Notes: generated by a model from the letters alone, not told the origin. A stretch of DNA of 64,000 nt from Austropuccinia psidii (GCA_023105745.1 JALGQZ010000001.1:58113437-58177436), one strand, 5' to 3'. Counted from the first letter of the stretch, positions 11,577 through 21,122 are shown. Numbers and translations: made by a program.

Positions 11577-12318
11577 TGTCACAGGGGCTCTTCGAAGTGA
11601 AGAGGGCCTGGCACTCAGTAAACTGGGACTCACTTATGGAGGGCTCAAAGATAAGATAAAAGGGAATACACTTAAGAGTGTTAAAGATAAATTGCTAAAG
11701 AATAAATGTAAGAAAAGCAGCAACAAAAGATAAGAGTAAAAGAATAGAAGAGCCAACCACAAACAAGTCCAAGTCCACTGTTTCAACCTGTCAGAATGGA
11801 AAGAGAAGGGTTAATAAGGATATGGCCACCCAACTCATACTGTACAGGCGAAGAGAGAAATGCAAAGACTAACTTAAGATTAAATAATTATAATACCCAA
11901 AAGATAAGGATAATAATAATTATAAAATAATAAATAAACCAAATTAATTAACTGGGGAAAAGTCCCCAGGGGGGAGAAAGAGGGGCTGGTATATGTGAGA
12001 ATCACCAGCCCTGATCCAGAGAAGAATTTTCATGAGAATAATTGATTGTTGAATTGAGTCTGGCCAATACAGGTCCTGTACAAGAGGTGTGGTGTATTTG
12101 AGTGATCATACAGTTTCATACTGGTGTATTGAAACTGTATTGGGTGAATCCATCCTGTACAAGTATTGACAGGCTGTATTGATGTACCAAACTGTATGCA
12201 TGTTTCAGAATGAAGATTGCTGAAACTGACTGCTGATGCAGATACTGGATTTGCTGATTTGAGGTGTTTGAGTGGGTGTATGAATGAATACCCTTACCCT
12301 TGATGGATGGTTGTTACA
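11577..12318 (-). repeat. 3' LTR of B (742 bp)
   Basis: On the minus strand it begins TGTAACAACCATCC and ends GAGCCCCTGTGACA. It is nearly identical to 21123-21882 but lacks 19 nt (copy at about 21626-21644) flanked by a CCTGTA direct repeat, which suggests a slippage deletion. Confidence 0.93.
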
Positions 12319-12332
12319 GTATCCCCCTCTTG
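12319..12332 (-). promoter_or_regulatory. Polypurine tract of B
   Basis: Read on the minus strand, CAAGAGGGGGATAC abuts the 3' LTR. This is the expected position and composition for the plus-strand primer of reverse transcription. Confidence 0.75.
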
Positions 12333-13321
12333 AAACTGGTGGGCTCCTGAACACCATAATACCCTGCCACTGTTGAGTGGCATCTCAATATCCCCACATT
12401 TTTTCAAAAAATTTTTCTTTTTAATTTTCTTTCCTCTTGACCATTATCCTGAAAATCCTTCATTACTTCTTCCCTGCCAAATTCAATTGATTCCCCCCTT
12501 TCTTTTCAAGTTTGAGTGAGTATTCCTTCCAGAGTATGCAATTCTTTTCTTTTGATTCAATCAGCCATGTCTTGGGATGTGGCCTTGGGATATATCCCAG
12601 AATAAAGGCCATTGAGCACTTGTGCTCAAAAATTGGTGCCCAATGAGTATATGACTTGTACTCATTGGCCCAGACTTAATCCATTCAATGAACCTCCAAG
12701 GGGTCTTGTCCCCATGATCCAAGGAATTGGCCTCAGGCAGCCCTCCCAGTGGGTTTTGGACTGTGGCCTCCATCTTGAGTGATCTTGATGTACCTTGCTT
12801 TTTATGGCCTTTTTGGCCTTGCTGGGTGTTTTGGTGATTAGGGCAATTTTTTTGATTTTTCTGGTTTTTTGGCCATAATAGGCCTTTTTGATGTTTTGGG
12901 GTCCTACGGTCCGCGGGCCGTACGCCGTGGTCTGCGGTCCGTGGGCCGTACGCCGCGGTCCGCGGTCCGTGGGGGCTATTGGAGGCCCCCAGGACCAAAA
13001 TAGAGCCCCTGGGCCCAAATTTGCTGGGGACCCAGGGTGACCAAGGGGCCCAAAAAATGGCCCAATTCCAAATTTCACCATATATGGCCTGGATCCATTG
13101 AAGGGGTCCAGGACCATCAAGATCTTGGCCTCCCCCAGAGTTGCAGAGGAGGCCCTGGGTGATGAGTTCAGCCCCAAAGGGGTGTGAACCTTCACCTTAG
13201 AGGCTTTGAGGTGGGGCATAATTGAGTTATGGCCCCAGTTCCTTGAGTCAAATTTTTTTTTCTTGATGTGGAGTGGATTGATTCTGACGTCTTGAATCTT
13301 CTGCTTCCACTTTATTCAGTT
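12333..13321. other. B 3' region with GC-rich tandem repeat
   Basis: This non-coding stretch separates the 3' LTR from the antisense gene and would hold that gene's promoter. It is markedly GC-rich between about 12880 and 13220. Two minus-strand open frames (12561-12998 and 12662-13219) overlap here but look compositional. Just before the ATG at 13322, a pyrimidine tract ending TTCAG resembles a 3' splice site, so the antisense transcript may have a 5' UTR intron. Confidence 0.45.
12907..12976. repeat. CpG-dense 28-bp tandem repeat, 2.5 units
   Basis: Units at 12907-12934 and 12935-12962 and a partial unit at 12963-12976 share CGGTCCG(C/T)GGGCCGTACGCC. They are unusually rich in CpG for this AT-rich window and sit upstream of the antisense gene. 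Confidence 0.8.
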
Positions 13322-14562
13322 ATGAGTTCCAAACTGACTGAACTCACTGAATCTTCCCCTTCTGCACCGTTACCGTCTGTTCTTCATGGTTCTGGCGTCT
13401 TCAGTCGATTGTCTTCTCCCTCCATGGCGTCTTCTGGCCATTTTGACCCCTCCCAAACATATGATGGGTTCAGAGCAGTTGAAGTTCTTGATCCTGCCTG
13501 TACTGAGTGTTTGGCCAGGGGTAAGGATTGCTTTCAACATTACAATCCGCGATCGTCAAAATGCCATTTCTGCTTTATTGGGAAGAAGCCATGCCGCCGT
13601 ACCGGATCAACTTTGTCCCGGGTCAAGAGACACTTGTGGAGTAGGAAGGATGGGCCTTATGGGCAGGAATTCCCCATTCTTGAGGAGCCTACCCCTGATG
13701 CCACTTCTGGATTTTCTCAATGTGAGTGCTTTGCATATTTTGATTGAATTGGTGCTGATATCTTGATGTAGTGACTGGTTCCAGGCAGAGGGATGTGGCC
13801 AGATGGACTAATGTTGGAGGGTCCATTCCAATTGGTGGTAGGCCCATCCACTACAGCTCAGAAATTCCAATTTCAAGGACCAATGCTGATGGAGTGGTGA
13901 AAGTAGTGAAGAAGCTAAGAAGAATTGTTGATTCCCCATCAGATCCAGATGCTGAAGGAAGTGATGAGTTGGATGGTGAAGAAGTTCAAGTTATTCCCCA
14001 TTCAAGTGGCCATCCATCCAGCAATTCCTCCTCTCAACCTCTTGCCAACACCAGGTTCCAAAGTCAAGTCATTCCCAGTACTCCAAGAACCTTTCAACCA
14101 ATGCTTGCCTCTATTCCTACAACCCTTCCTCCTCCTTCACCAACTACTTCCCATACCACCAGGCCTGCCTTGATTCCAGCAGTAAGACCATCACCAGTTC
14201 AACAGCCTAGAAACTCACCCATAACCACCTCCCGTCAACTCCAACCTGTGGCCAGCTCCAGCAGAAGAAGAGATGGATTATCCCCTTTGCCGTTTCCTGC
14301 CGCCCAAGTCTTCCAAAGAAGAGAACGTTGGCCTATCCGGGTTACCAGAGAAGATCCCAACGCGGCTAGTGAAAATCAAGATGCTGTGGCCAGATTGTTC
14401 AGGAGGGTTGATAGAAATAGCAGAGAGGTGATTATGTATGCCAATGACAGGACTATTCCAGGTACTGCTTCTGAAGAGATGGCTGCAAAATTTGCCTGGT
14501 ATGAGGATGAGTTGATAAATGACTTCCAGAGAACTTTTGATGACTTGGGTAGAGATAACTAG
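13322..14562 (+). CDS. Antisense accessory gene of B: Zn2Cys6-like protein, spliced, 396 aa
   Basis: The gene runs opposite to gag-pol. Exon 1 is 13322-13721, a 50-nt intron follows (13722-13771, GTGAGT...GATGTAG), and exon 2 is 13772-14562. Joining restores one frame across a split TTG codon. Cysteines at residues 60, 63, 70, 81, 84 and 91 give CX2CX6CX10CX2CX6C, which fits the fungal Zn2Cys6 consensus exactly and suggests DNA binding; the basic residues inside the cluster are fewer than in classical factors. Residues about 185-300 are Ser/Pro-rich and probably disordered. The last 90 residues are charged and probably helical (NQDAVARLFRRVDRNSREV, ending DDLGRDN). I recall closely similar proteins in rust fungi without a known function. 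An in-frame ATG at 13268 would add 18 residues. The gene is convergent with pol, with 779 bp between the stops. Because the intron is antisense to the genomic RNA, it is not lost during retrotransposition. Confidence 0.8.
13722..13771 (+). other. Intron of the antisense gene
   Basis: It has donor GTGAGT, acceptor TAG and a CTGAT-type branch candidate about 15 nt before the acceptor. At 50 nt it is short, as is common in fungi. Removing it fuses the two long open frames in phase. Confidence 0.8.
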
Positions 14563-14861
14563 TTTCCTTTTCCTTGTTTGTGTTTGGTTTGGCTTCTATC
14601 CCCACTCTTATAAATACTAAAAAATAAAAAATAAAAAAGATAATGGAACCTCCCAATACATGATTTGGGGAGGGGATTCTGCTGCTTTAAAGAAATAAAA
14701 GAAAGAAAATTATACAAGTAAAGAAAGAAAGAAAAATAATAAGAGAAAATGAGAGTAAAGAAAGAAATAAAGAAAAATCCTGATGGTTGGTCCTTCTTGT
14801 GGTGAGTTGCTTGATTCTGGCCAAAAAAAAGTGTCTGAAAAGTGAAAACCAAGCATTTTGA

Positions 14862-14968
14862 TGCTCACAGAGTGGCCAAGGTGATGTTTTACAAGAAGTA
14901 GAACCCTCAGGGATGCATACCAGGAGATGGAACTTACTTTCATAACTTCCACTCCCCACCAAGCACCA
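14862..14968. repeat. Direct repeat, copy 1 (pairs with 15221-15336)
   Basis: It starts TGCTCACAGAGTGGCCAAGG and ends CTCCCCACCAAGCACCA. The second copy starts TGCTCACAAAGTGGCCAAGG at 15221 and ends at 15336 with the same tail. Copy 2 overlaps the approach to the pol stop. Confidence 0.75.
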
Positions 14969-15220
14969 AAAGACTGAAATAAATTGCCATAAATGCCTTC
15001 TGAATGGATTTGCCATAAATGACTACTGAAATGAATTGCCGTAAATGACTTGAAGTAATGAATGTCTTGAATTATGATGATTGGCATAAAATGAAATGAT
15101 AATAAAGAAAGAAAATGAAACATAAAGAAAGAAAGAAAATATTTGGCCATATCTTGATAAGGTCCAAATGAAGGGTATTGATGTTGTATGATTCCTGAAC
15201 CTGTCCAAAGAATTGACAAG

Positions 15221-15336
15221 TGCTCACAAAGTGGCCAAGGTGATGCTTACAACAACATATGGGTAGAATACCCCCTTAAAGGTGCATGCCAGGAGAGGAA
15301 CTTACTTTCATAACTTCTTCTCCCCACCAAGCACCA
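15221..15336. repeat. Direct repeat, copy 2
   Basis: Imperfect copy of 14862-14968 with small indels in the middle. It ends 6 bp before the pol stop, so the terminal pol sequence may have been shaped by the duplication. Confidence 0.75.
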
Positions 15337-15341
15337 TAAAA

Positions 15342-18300
15342 TCAAACTCTTGAGGTATTTGGACCAGGCTTGTCTGGATACAATGAGTGGAAATCCTTGA
15401 CAAGGTCTGATGAGTTGGTAAGGTTGGAAGCTGGTTCCCAAGTGGTTCTTTCTGGGTCTTCACTGAATCCTTTCCACTCTACAAGATACCATAAATTACC
15501 TCTTTTGAGTTTTGAGTCCAGAACCTGAGCCACTTCCCATTCTTCTTGCTCTTCCACTAAAACTGGTGGTGGCGGCAATTGATGACGATTTGGGATAGTT
15601 GAATGCTTGACTGGTTCTAATAAGGACACATGGAATACAGGGTGAACTGTCTTCCATTGCTGAGGCAACTTGAGGTGATATGCATGGCTGCCAATCTTCT
15701 TAAGAACTTCAAAGGGTCCCAACCATCTTTCTGATAATTTCTTGGTGGGTCTTGTTGTCTTGATGTTCTTGGAAGCTAGACATACTTTGTCCCCAGGTTG
15801 GAAATCAGGTGGAATTGCCCTATTTCTATCTGCATACTTCTTGAATCTCCTTATTGCTGACTCTAATTCTTCTTTGACAACTTGCTGTACTGATTGGAGT
15901 TTTGTTGATAACTTTCCAGCAGGTGAGTCTTGAGAAATATGGATTGAGTCAAAGCTGGGATTTCTTCCATAAATAGTGAAAAAAGGTGATTGCTTGGTTG
16001 ATGAATGTTCTGCATTATTATAGGCAAATTCAGCCAGAGGGAGCCAGGTGTACCAGTCATCTTGATGATAGCTGACATACATCCAAAGGTACTGTTCTAG
16101 TATCTGATTTACCCTCTCTGTCTGTCCATCTGTTTCAGGGTGAAAGGCAGTTGAAAGATCTCTTGATATCTTGAGCTGCTGACACAATTGAGTCCAGAAT
16201 GATGAAACAAATAAGGATCCTCTATCACTGACAATACTGACTGGGAGTCCATGCTTGGAAAATACATGGCTAATGAATATTTGAGCTAAATCCAGAGCAG
16301 TGATTGTGCCATAAGTTGGAATGAAGATTGCCATTTTTAAGAATCTGTCCACAACTACTAAAATTGAATCAAAGTTGTTGGACAGTGGCAATTGAGTGAT
16401 AAAGTCCATTGATAATGAATTCCAAGGACCAGATGGAATTGAAAGAGGCTTGAGTAATCCAAACTTCTTGTGATGAATGTTCTTGTTTCTTGAACATTGC
16501 TGACATGAGGACACATAGTCCTTGATGAATTGATTCATGCCAGCCCAATAAAAATCCCTCTTGATGAGCTTGAGGGTCTTCTCCTGGCCAGGATGGCCAG
16601 CCAATGGTGAGTCATGACGCTTTTGAAGAATATTGAGTTGAAGTTCTTCATTGCTTGGGATTACCACTCTATCTTTGAATAATAATAACTTGGCTTGAGG
16701 TTCAAGAGAATAATCTGGAACTGATTCACCTCTTGCTAGTTGCTTGAGTATTTCTTTATAGTCTTTGTCTTGCCATACTTCTTCTTGAATCTTGTCAACT
16801 AAATCTGAGAAAATTTCCACTTTGATTGAGAAGAATCTTGACTCTTGAATTCCATCTTGCTTAAGTACTTGATGAAAATTCTGAGGATTCTTGCTGATGA
16901 AGTCCACCCCCCTCTCTGGGTACACGTCGTCCCGACGTGATAAGGCATCTGGTAAAGTGGCCAGCCTGCCTGGGCGGTAAGTGATGGTGAAATGAAATTC
17001 AGAGAGAAATTTGGCCCAACGGGCCTGACGACGAGTAAGAACTTTGGAAGACATGAAATATTGCAAGGAAGAGTGGTCTGTCAAGACCTCAAAGGGATTG
17101 GAAAGAGAAAGAAGAAATGCTCTCCAGCGCTTGAGAGCCCAAACTATGCCAAGGAGTTCCTTGTCATGAATTTCATAGTTGAGTTCAGCTGGTAAGAGCT
17201 TGCGACTATCAAATGCAATGGGATGCTTTCCAGAGTCATTCACCTGACTCAGTACGGCGCCCAATGCATAATCAGAAGCATCAGTCTCTACTATAGTAGG
17301 TAGAGAAGGATTAAAATGAGATAAGATAGGAGCAGAGGTGAAAGCTTCTTTGAGTGCTTGAAACTGACTAAGAGCTTCCTCATTGAAGATAAAGGGAGAA
17401 TCTTTTTTAAGGAGGGAAGTGAGAGAAGTGATTTTTTTAGAATAATTTTTAATGAAACGTTGATAAAAATTGGCAAAGCCAAGAAAAGATTGAAGAGCCT
17501 TGATGTTTCTGGGCTGAGACCAATTGAGGATTTGCTGAACATTTGAAGAATCCATCTTGAGGCCATCACTTGAAACAACATAGCCCAAGTATTCCACACT
17601 TGAGGCATGGAATACACACTTGGAGGCTTTGGCAAATAGATTATTGTCCCTCAGTCTTTGGAGGACAGAGGCCACATGTTTGACATGTTCCTCCTCAGAA
17701 CCGGAAAAGACCATAATATCATATAGATAAACCACAACAAACACATCCAAAAAATCTGCAAAGATATCATTTACTAGATTTTGGAAAGAAGCAGGAGCAT
17801 TGGTCAAACCAAATGGCATGACCAAATACTCATAACTGCCATATTTGGTTCTAAAGGCAGTTAAGTGCTCATCCCCCTCTTTGATTCTCAGAAGGTTATA
17901 TGCACCACGCAAATATATCTTGGAGAAGATAGTGGAACCGTTGAATACGGTAAGAAGCTGGTTCATAGGAGGAACAGGGTATCTGTTCTTCCTAGTCACA
18001 GCATTGAGTTTGCGGTAGTCAACACACAAACGAAGACCTCCATCCTTTTTCTTGACAAAAAGGACAGGTGCTCCTGTTGAAGAGGAGCTTGGTCTAATGA
18101 AACCTTTCTCTACATTCTCTGAAATGTAGGCCCGCAGTGTTTCTGACTCTTGATTTGATAATGAGTAGATAACACCAATTGGAGGTAGAAGACCCTCCAA
18201 TTCGATATGGTGATCACAGGCGCGGTGTGGAGGAAGTTTATGTGCTTTCACCTTGGAGAATACATCCAAATATTGGTGATAAGCAGGAGGAACAACCTTC

Positions 18301-19043
18301 AGCACAGTTTCAATTTCTTCTGGCTCTTCCTCCTCATCCCACTGCTCCTCCAGGGATGCATGAAAAGATAAGGGAGGAAGGTCCATATCCCCTTGGAAGA
18401 GATGAAGTGAAGATATGGCAACATCTTCTCCAACATCCTTTATCTCTTTGAAGACTTCATCTCTTGATGGAAGTAATGACTGAGAGGGAATTATGGAAGG
18501 GATATGGACAGAAGAAGGGATGGAAGGTGTCTTAAGTTCACCAGCCAGAGCAACACTGTTGACAGCAGTGGCTAAGTCATTACTAGTAGGAGGAATAATA
18601 CCACTAGAATCCTTATGATTAGAATCATAGGTGATCAATCCATTTTTCCAATAAATAATGGGATTGAAATGGTAAAGGAAATCATAGCCCAATATCAGGT
18701 CTTCTCCTTTGGGTGAATCTATGATGAAGAAATCCCATTCAAAGCTTGGGAAGGAAGGCAAGTCAACTACCCACTTGGTATAATGGGTGATGAACAAGGC
18801 AGGGGATTCATTAGAATCCAAAATGAAAAGAGGAATCTTTTCAGGGAGCTCTGACAGAGTCAATGAGTACTTGAGAACAAAATTCTTTGCAATAAAAGAG
18901 TTTGTAGCACCAGAATCAATGAGAATACTATAAAAAATATCAGAGAGAGAAGAAAAAATAAGAAATTTTAAAGATTTCTTGACACTAGTATTCAGAGTGC
19001 ACAATTGTGCTCTTGAAGGAAATAAGTGAGAACCATTGAACAC
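15342..19043 (-). CDS. pol: Chromovirus Pol of B: protease, RT, RNase H, integrase, chromodomain
   Basis: One open frame of about 1233 codons. Aspartic protease: DSGAT with Asp43. RT: KKKDGGLRLCVDYRKLN at about 331-347 and the MPFGLTNAP motif at about 409. RNase H: Asp588, Glu629, Asp656, Asp699. Integrase zinc finger: His810, His817, Cys847, Cys850. Integrase catalytic triad: Asp880, Asp940, Glu976. C-terminal chromodomain: from about 1169 (WYLVEWKGF, TTWEP). The RT is probably dead: motif A reads KIYLRG where the family has Asp (Tyr377, codon 17913-17915), and the YLDD box reads YLYD (Tyr441, codon 17721-17723). The first listed codon is GTG. There is no ATG start; the frame is open upstream to the -1 slippery site at 19064-19070, so Pol is expected as a Gag-Pol fusion. 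The chromodomain would steer integration towards modified histones. Confidence 0.92.
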   Translation of the reverse strand: MFNGSHLFPSRAQLCTLNTSVKKSLKFLIFSSLSDIFYSILIDSGATNSFIAKNFVLKYSLTLSELPEKIPLFILDSNESPALFITHYTKWVVDLPSFPSFEWDFFIIDSPKGEDLILGYDFLYHFNPIIYWKNGLITYDSNHKDSSGIIPPTSNDLATAVNSVALAGELKTPSIPSSVHIPSIIPSQSLLPSRDEVFKEIKDVGEDVAISSLHLFQGDMDLPPLSFHASLEEQWDEEEEPEEIETVLKVVPPAYHQYLDVFSKVKAHKLPPHRACDHHIELEGLLPPIGVIYSLSNQESETLRAYISENVEKGFIRPSSSSTGAPVLFVKKKDGGLRLCVDYRKLNAVTRKNRYPVPPMNQLLTVFNGSTIFSKIYLRGAYNLLRIKEGDEHLTAFRTKYGSYEYLVMPFGLTNAPASFQNLVNDIFADFLDVFVVVYLYDIMVFSGSEEEHVKHVASVLQRLRDNNLFAKASKCVFHASSVEYLGYVVSSDGLKMDSSNVQQILNWSQPRNIKALQSFLGFANFYQRFIKNYSKKITSLTSLLKKDSPFIFNEEALSQFQALKEAFTSAPILSHFNPSLPTIVETDASDYALGAVLSQVNDSGKHPIAFDSRKLLPAELNYEIHDKELLGIVWALKRWRAFLLSLSNPFEVLTDHSSLQYFMSSKVLTRRQARWAKFLSEFHFTITYRPGRLATLPDALSRRDDVYPERGVDFISKNPQNFHQVLKQDGIQESRFFSIKVEIFSDLVDKIQEEVWQDKDYKEILKQLARGESVPDYSLEPQAKLLLFKDRVVIPSNEELQLNILQKRHDSPLAGHPGQEKTLKLIKRDFYWAGMNQFIKDYVSSCQQCSRNKNIHHKKFGLLKPLSIPSGPWNSLSMDFITQLPLSNNFDSILVVVDRFLKMAIFIPTYGTITALDLAQIFISHVFSKHGLPVSIVSDRGSLFVSSFWTQLCQQLKISRDLSTAFHPETDGQTERVNQILEQYLWMYVSYHQDDWYTWLPLAEFAYNNAEHSSTKQSPFFTIYGRNPSFDSIHISQDSPAGKLSTKLQSVQQVVKEELESAIRRFKKYADRNRAIPPDFQPGDKVCLASKNIKTTRPTKKLSERWLGPFEVLKKIGSHAYHLKLPQQWKTVHPVFHVSLLEPVKHSTIPNRHQLPPPPVLVEEQEEWEVAQVLDSKLKRGNLWYLVEWKGFSEDPERTTWEPASNLTNSSDLVKDFHSLYPDKPGPNTSRV

Positions 19044-19057
19044 ATCATGATTCCCAC

Positions 19058-20419
19058 TCAGGCTTTTCCCTGCTTGCTAGGGAAGCCTCTTGATGATGAC
19101 CCAGGCTTGTTCTGAGGTCTCTTGAAGCATTTTTCAATTAGGTGCTTTCCACCACAATAAGTACACAACCCCTCTTTAATCCTCCTCTCCTTTTCAGAAC
19201 CGATTAGTTTATTGTCCTTATTGAGGAGAGCAGCATGGGGCTTGTCCTTTGAAGATTGGAATTGCTTGCCCTTCTTATTCTTCTTCTGGTGAGGCCTCTT
19301 TGAAGATGAGTTTTGAGGAGGCCTAGACTGATTGGATCCAATGACTGGAGGCTTCTTCTCTTGATTGCCACCCTTTTGCTTTTGCCTCTCATGATATCTT
19401 GTGTCTAATTCCAGAGTGACATCCATAAGTTCTTGAAGAGTATCAAAAGTTCCAGGGTGAGAAGCCAACTGATCCAATAATCTTGACGCCAAACCTCTTC
19501 TGTAAACATGGATATAAGCTCTTTCCCCCCAATCTCCAATTCTTGACATTAAGCTTCTGAAATCTGCTATGTACAAGGAAACATGACCACTTTCCTTCAT
19601 CCTCAAATTGTCCAACTCTTGTTCAGCTTTCCTGACTTCATTGGGGTCACCAAACAGAGTGAATAATTGAGATTCAAACAATGGCCAATTATTGAGGAGG
19701 TAGGAAGGGTCTTCATTGGAAATATTTGAGAGGTAGGGTTCAATCCATTTGCCAGCTCTACCAGTAAGAAAAGAAGTTGAGTACAAAACCTTCTTCCTGT
19801 CAGAGAAGAAGTTTGCTGGATCATTATGGAAGATGAGTTGACAGGATTGGATAAATCCTCTCAACTTATGAGCTTGAGTACCATCAAAAGAATCAGGTGC
19901 CTTCATGGATGGAGTCTTGAAAGCAGGGGCTTTGGAATTGTCCCTGGGGGCAACTGCTTGAGTGAGTTGTCCCATGAATTGAGTCATCTGCTCCATCATC
20001 TTGAGGAGACTTGGATCAGTTTGAGAGACAAGAGGTTGACTAGAAAGGGCTAGATTAGAACCCTGAGGTACCTCTGGAGCATTTGCCAAGGCATCTGCCA
20101 CTTCAGTTTCCCCAGAATCTTCCTCTTCCACAGACTCTTCCCCCTCTTCATCTTCAACTTCCCCTAATCTTGCTCTTGCACCTTCAGACATGCCAGGGTA
20201 GCCACCCAAAAGTCCAGAAAAGGATCTTGATCTTCTAGATTTCATTCCACCTCTTCTTGAGGGTGCTGCTCCTTCCATTGGTGGTCCTCTGTCCAAATTT
20301 GCACTCAGTTGATGAACTGATGGTGTGCGGTCAAGAGGAGCCCTTGCTGTAGGAGTGAGAACAGCTGGAATTTTCTGGGATCTAGTATTCTTTGCTGGGG
20401 GGCTATGCTGGACTGGCAT
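19058..20419 (-). CDS. gag: Gag of chromovirus B (453 aa)
   Basis: The ATG at 20417-20419 starts a 453-residue Gag. Residues 1-60 are basic and Pro-rich. An acidic Glu/Asp run covers about 87-105. The capsid-type retrotransposon Gag domain spans about 178-345 (FIQSCQLIFHND, GRAGKWIEPYL, WPLFESQLFTLFGDP). A basic region at about 345-415 leads to one zinc knuckle, C419-X2-C422-X3-H426-X4-C431, one residue shorter than the usual CX2CX4HX4C. The protein assembles the particle and binds RNA. The frame is intact and ends in TGA at 19058. Pol follows in the -1 frame, and a GGGAAAA heptamer sits three bases before the stop. Length and domain order are normal for fungal chromoviruses. Confidence 0.92.
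   Translation of the reverse strand: MPVQHSPPAKNTRSQKIPAVLTPTARAPLDRTPSVHQLSANLDRGPPMEGAAPSRRGGMKSRRSRSFSGLLGGYPGMSEGARARLGEVEDEEGEESVEEEDSGETEVADALANAPEVPQGSNLALSSQPLVSQTDPSLLKMMEQMTQFMGQLTQAVAPRDNSKAPAFKTPSMKAPDSFDGTQAHKLRGFIQSCQLIFHNDPANFFSDRKKVLYSTSFLTGRAGKWIEPYLSNISNEDPSYLLNNWPLFESQLFTLFGDPNEVRKAEQELDNLRMKESGHVSLYIADFRSLMSRIGDWGERAYIHVYRRGLASRLLDQLASHPGTFDTLQELMDVTLELDTRYHERQKQKGGNQEKKPPVIGSNQSRPPQNSSSKRPHQKKNKKGKQFQSSKDKPHAALLNKDNKLIGSEKERRIKEGLCTYCGGKHLIEKCFKRPQNKPGSSSRGFPSKQGKA
19064..19070 (-). promoter_or_regulatory. -1 ribosomal slippery heptamer at the gag-pol junction of B
   Basis: On the minus strand the sequence is G GGA AAA in the gag frame (codons CAG GGA AAA GCC TGA), the X XXY YYZ form. 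Slipping back one base gives GGG AAA and enters the pol frame, which is open from here to 15342. Confidence 0.75.
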
Positions 20420-21122
20420 TATGAAAAGAATTAAAATAACTTGATGGTATTAAGAAGAATAATCAGGCTTGGCCAAATCAATCACAATAAAATCTTGATG
20501 AATCTTGAGGAATCAATTCAAATCTTGAGGAATCAAATTCAATCAACAGTCAAATAAATTCAATCAATCAACAATAAATTCAATCAAATATCAATAATCT
20601 TGAGGAAATCAATAATCAATCAATATTCAATCAATAATCAATCAATAAGTGTCTTCAATATGAAATCAAGTCTTGAGGAATCAATCAATCAGCTCAAATC
20701 TTCAGAAATCAATTCAATATCTTGATGAGTCAAATCAAATCAATAATCAAAATCAATTCTTGAGGATCAATCAATATCTTGAGAGTTCAAAGTCAATAAA
20801 TCCAATAAATCCTGAATCAATAACCCAAATGAATCCCAATGAGTAATCCAATCAATAATCCCTAGATAAAACCTGGATAAGAACACAGAAAAAAAATTTG
20901 ATTGATAAAAGTAAAATGAAGTGATGACATGGTCAGCAATGATTGAGAAAAGAAAAGAATCAATTTTCATAAGAGTGAAATGAGTGAGATGAAAATTGAT
21001 AAGAGAGAAAAAATAATAATCATTAAGATCATTAAATCATAAAAGGAATCATAATTGATGAATGAGAGAAATGAATATAAATGAATGAAAAGAAAGAATC
21101 AAATATGAGTTAATTAATTTAA
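20420..21122 (-). other. 5' leader of B, AATCA/TCTTGAGG-rich
   Basis: Non-coding leader between the 5' LTR and gag. It is dominated by degenerate short repeats: TCTTGAGGAATCAA-like units at about 20505-20550, 20590-20610 and 20675-20720, mixed with CAATCAAT runs. I see no clear tRNA-matching primer site next to the LTR (minus strand TTAAATTAATTAACTC). The repeats could be packaging or translation-control sequence. Confidence 0.5.

Larger units (their letters stand above)
14563..15341. other. Spacer between the convergent antisense gene and pol
   Basis: This is a non-coding spacer with GAAA-rich purine tracts (about 14690-14780 and 15095-15140) and an imperfect direct repeat of about 110 bp (14862-14968 and 15221-15336). 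Both transcripts presumably end here. Minus-strand open frames in this stretch (for example 14710-15219) are Phe/Leu/Ser-rich readings of the purine tracts and are not supported as genes. Confidence 0.6.

Noticed and set aside
12561..13219. Two overlapping minus-strand frames (145 and 185 codons) in the B 3' region
   Set aside because: They overlap each other in different frames, cross the GC-rich tandem repeat, have low-complexity products and no recognisable domain. They could be read as an extra sense-strand ORF of B, but nothing supports this over chance.
14559..15219. Minus-strand Phe/Ser-rich frames at 14559-15219
   Set aside because: They are translations of GAAA-type purine tracts; hydrophobicity here is compositional and not evidence of a membrane protein.
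20460..20850. AATCA-rich repeats considered as a CRISPR-like array
   Set aside because: Units are short, irregular and unspaced, in a eukaryotic retroelement leader; there are no spacers and no cas genes.
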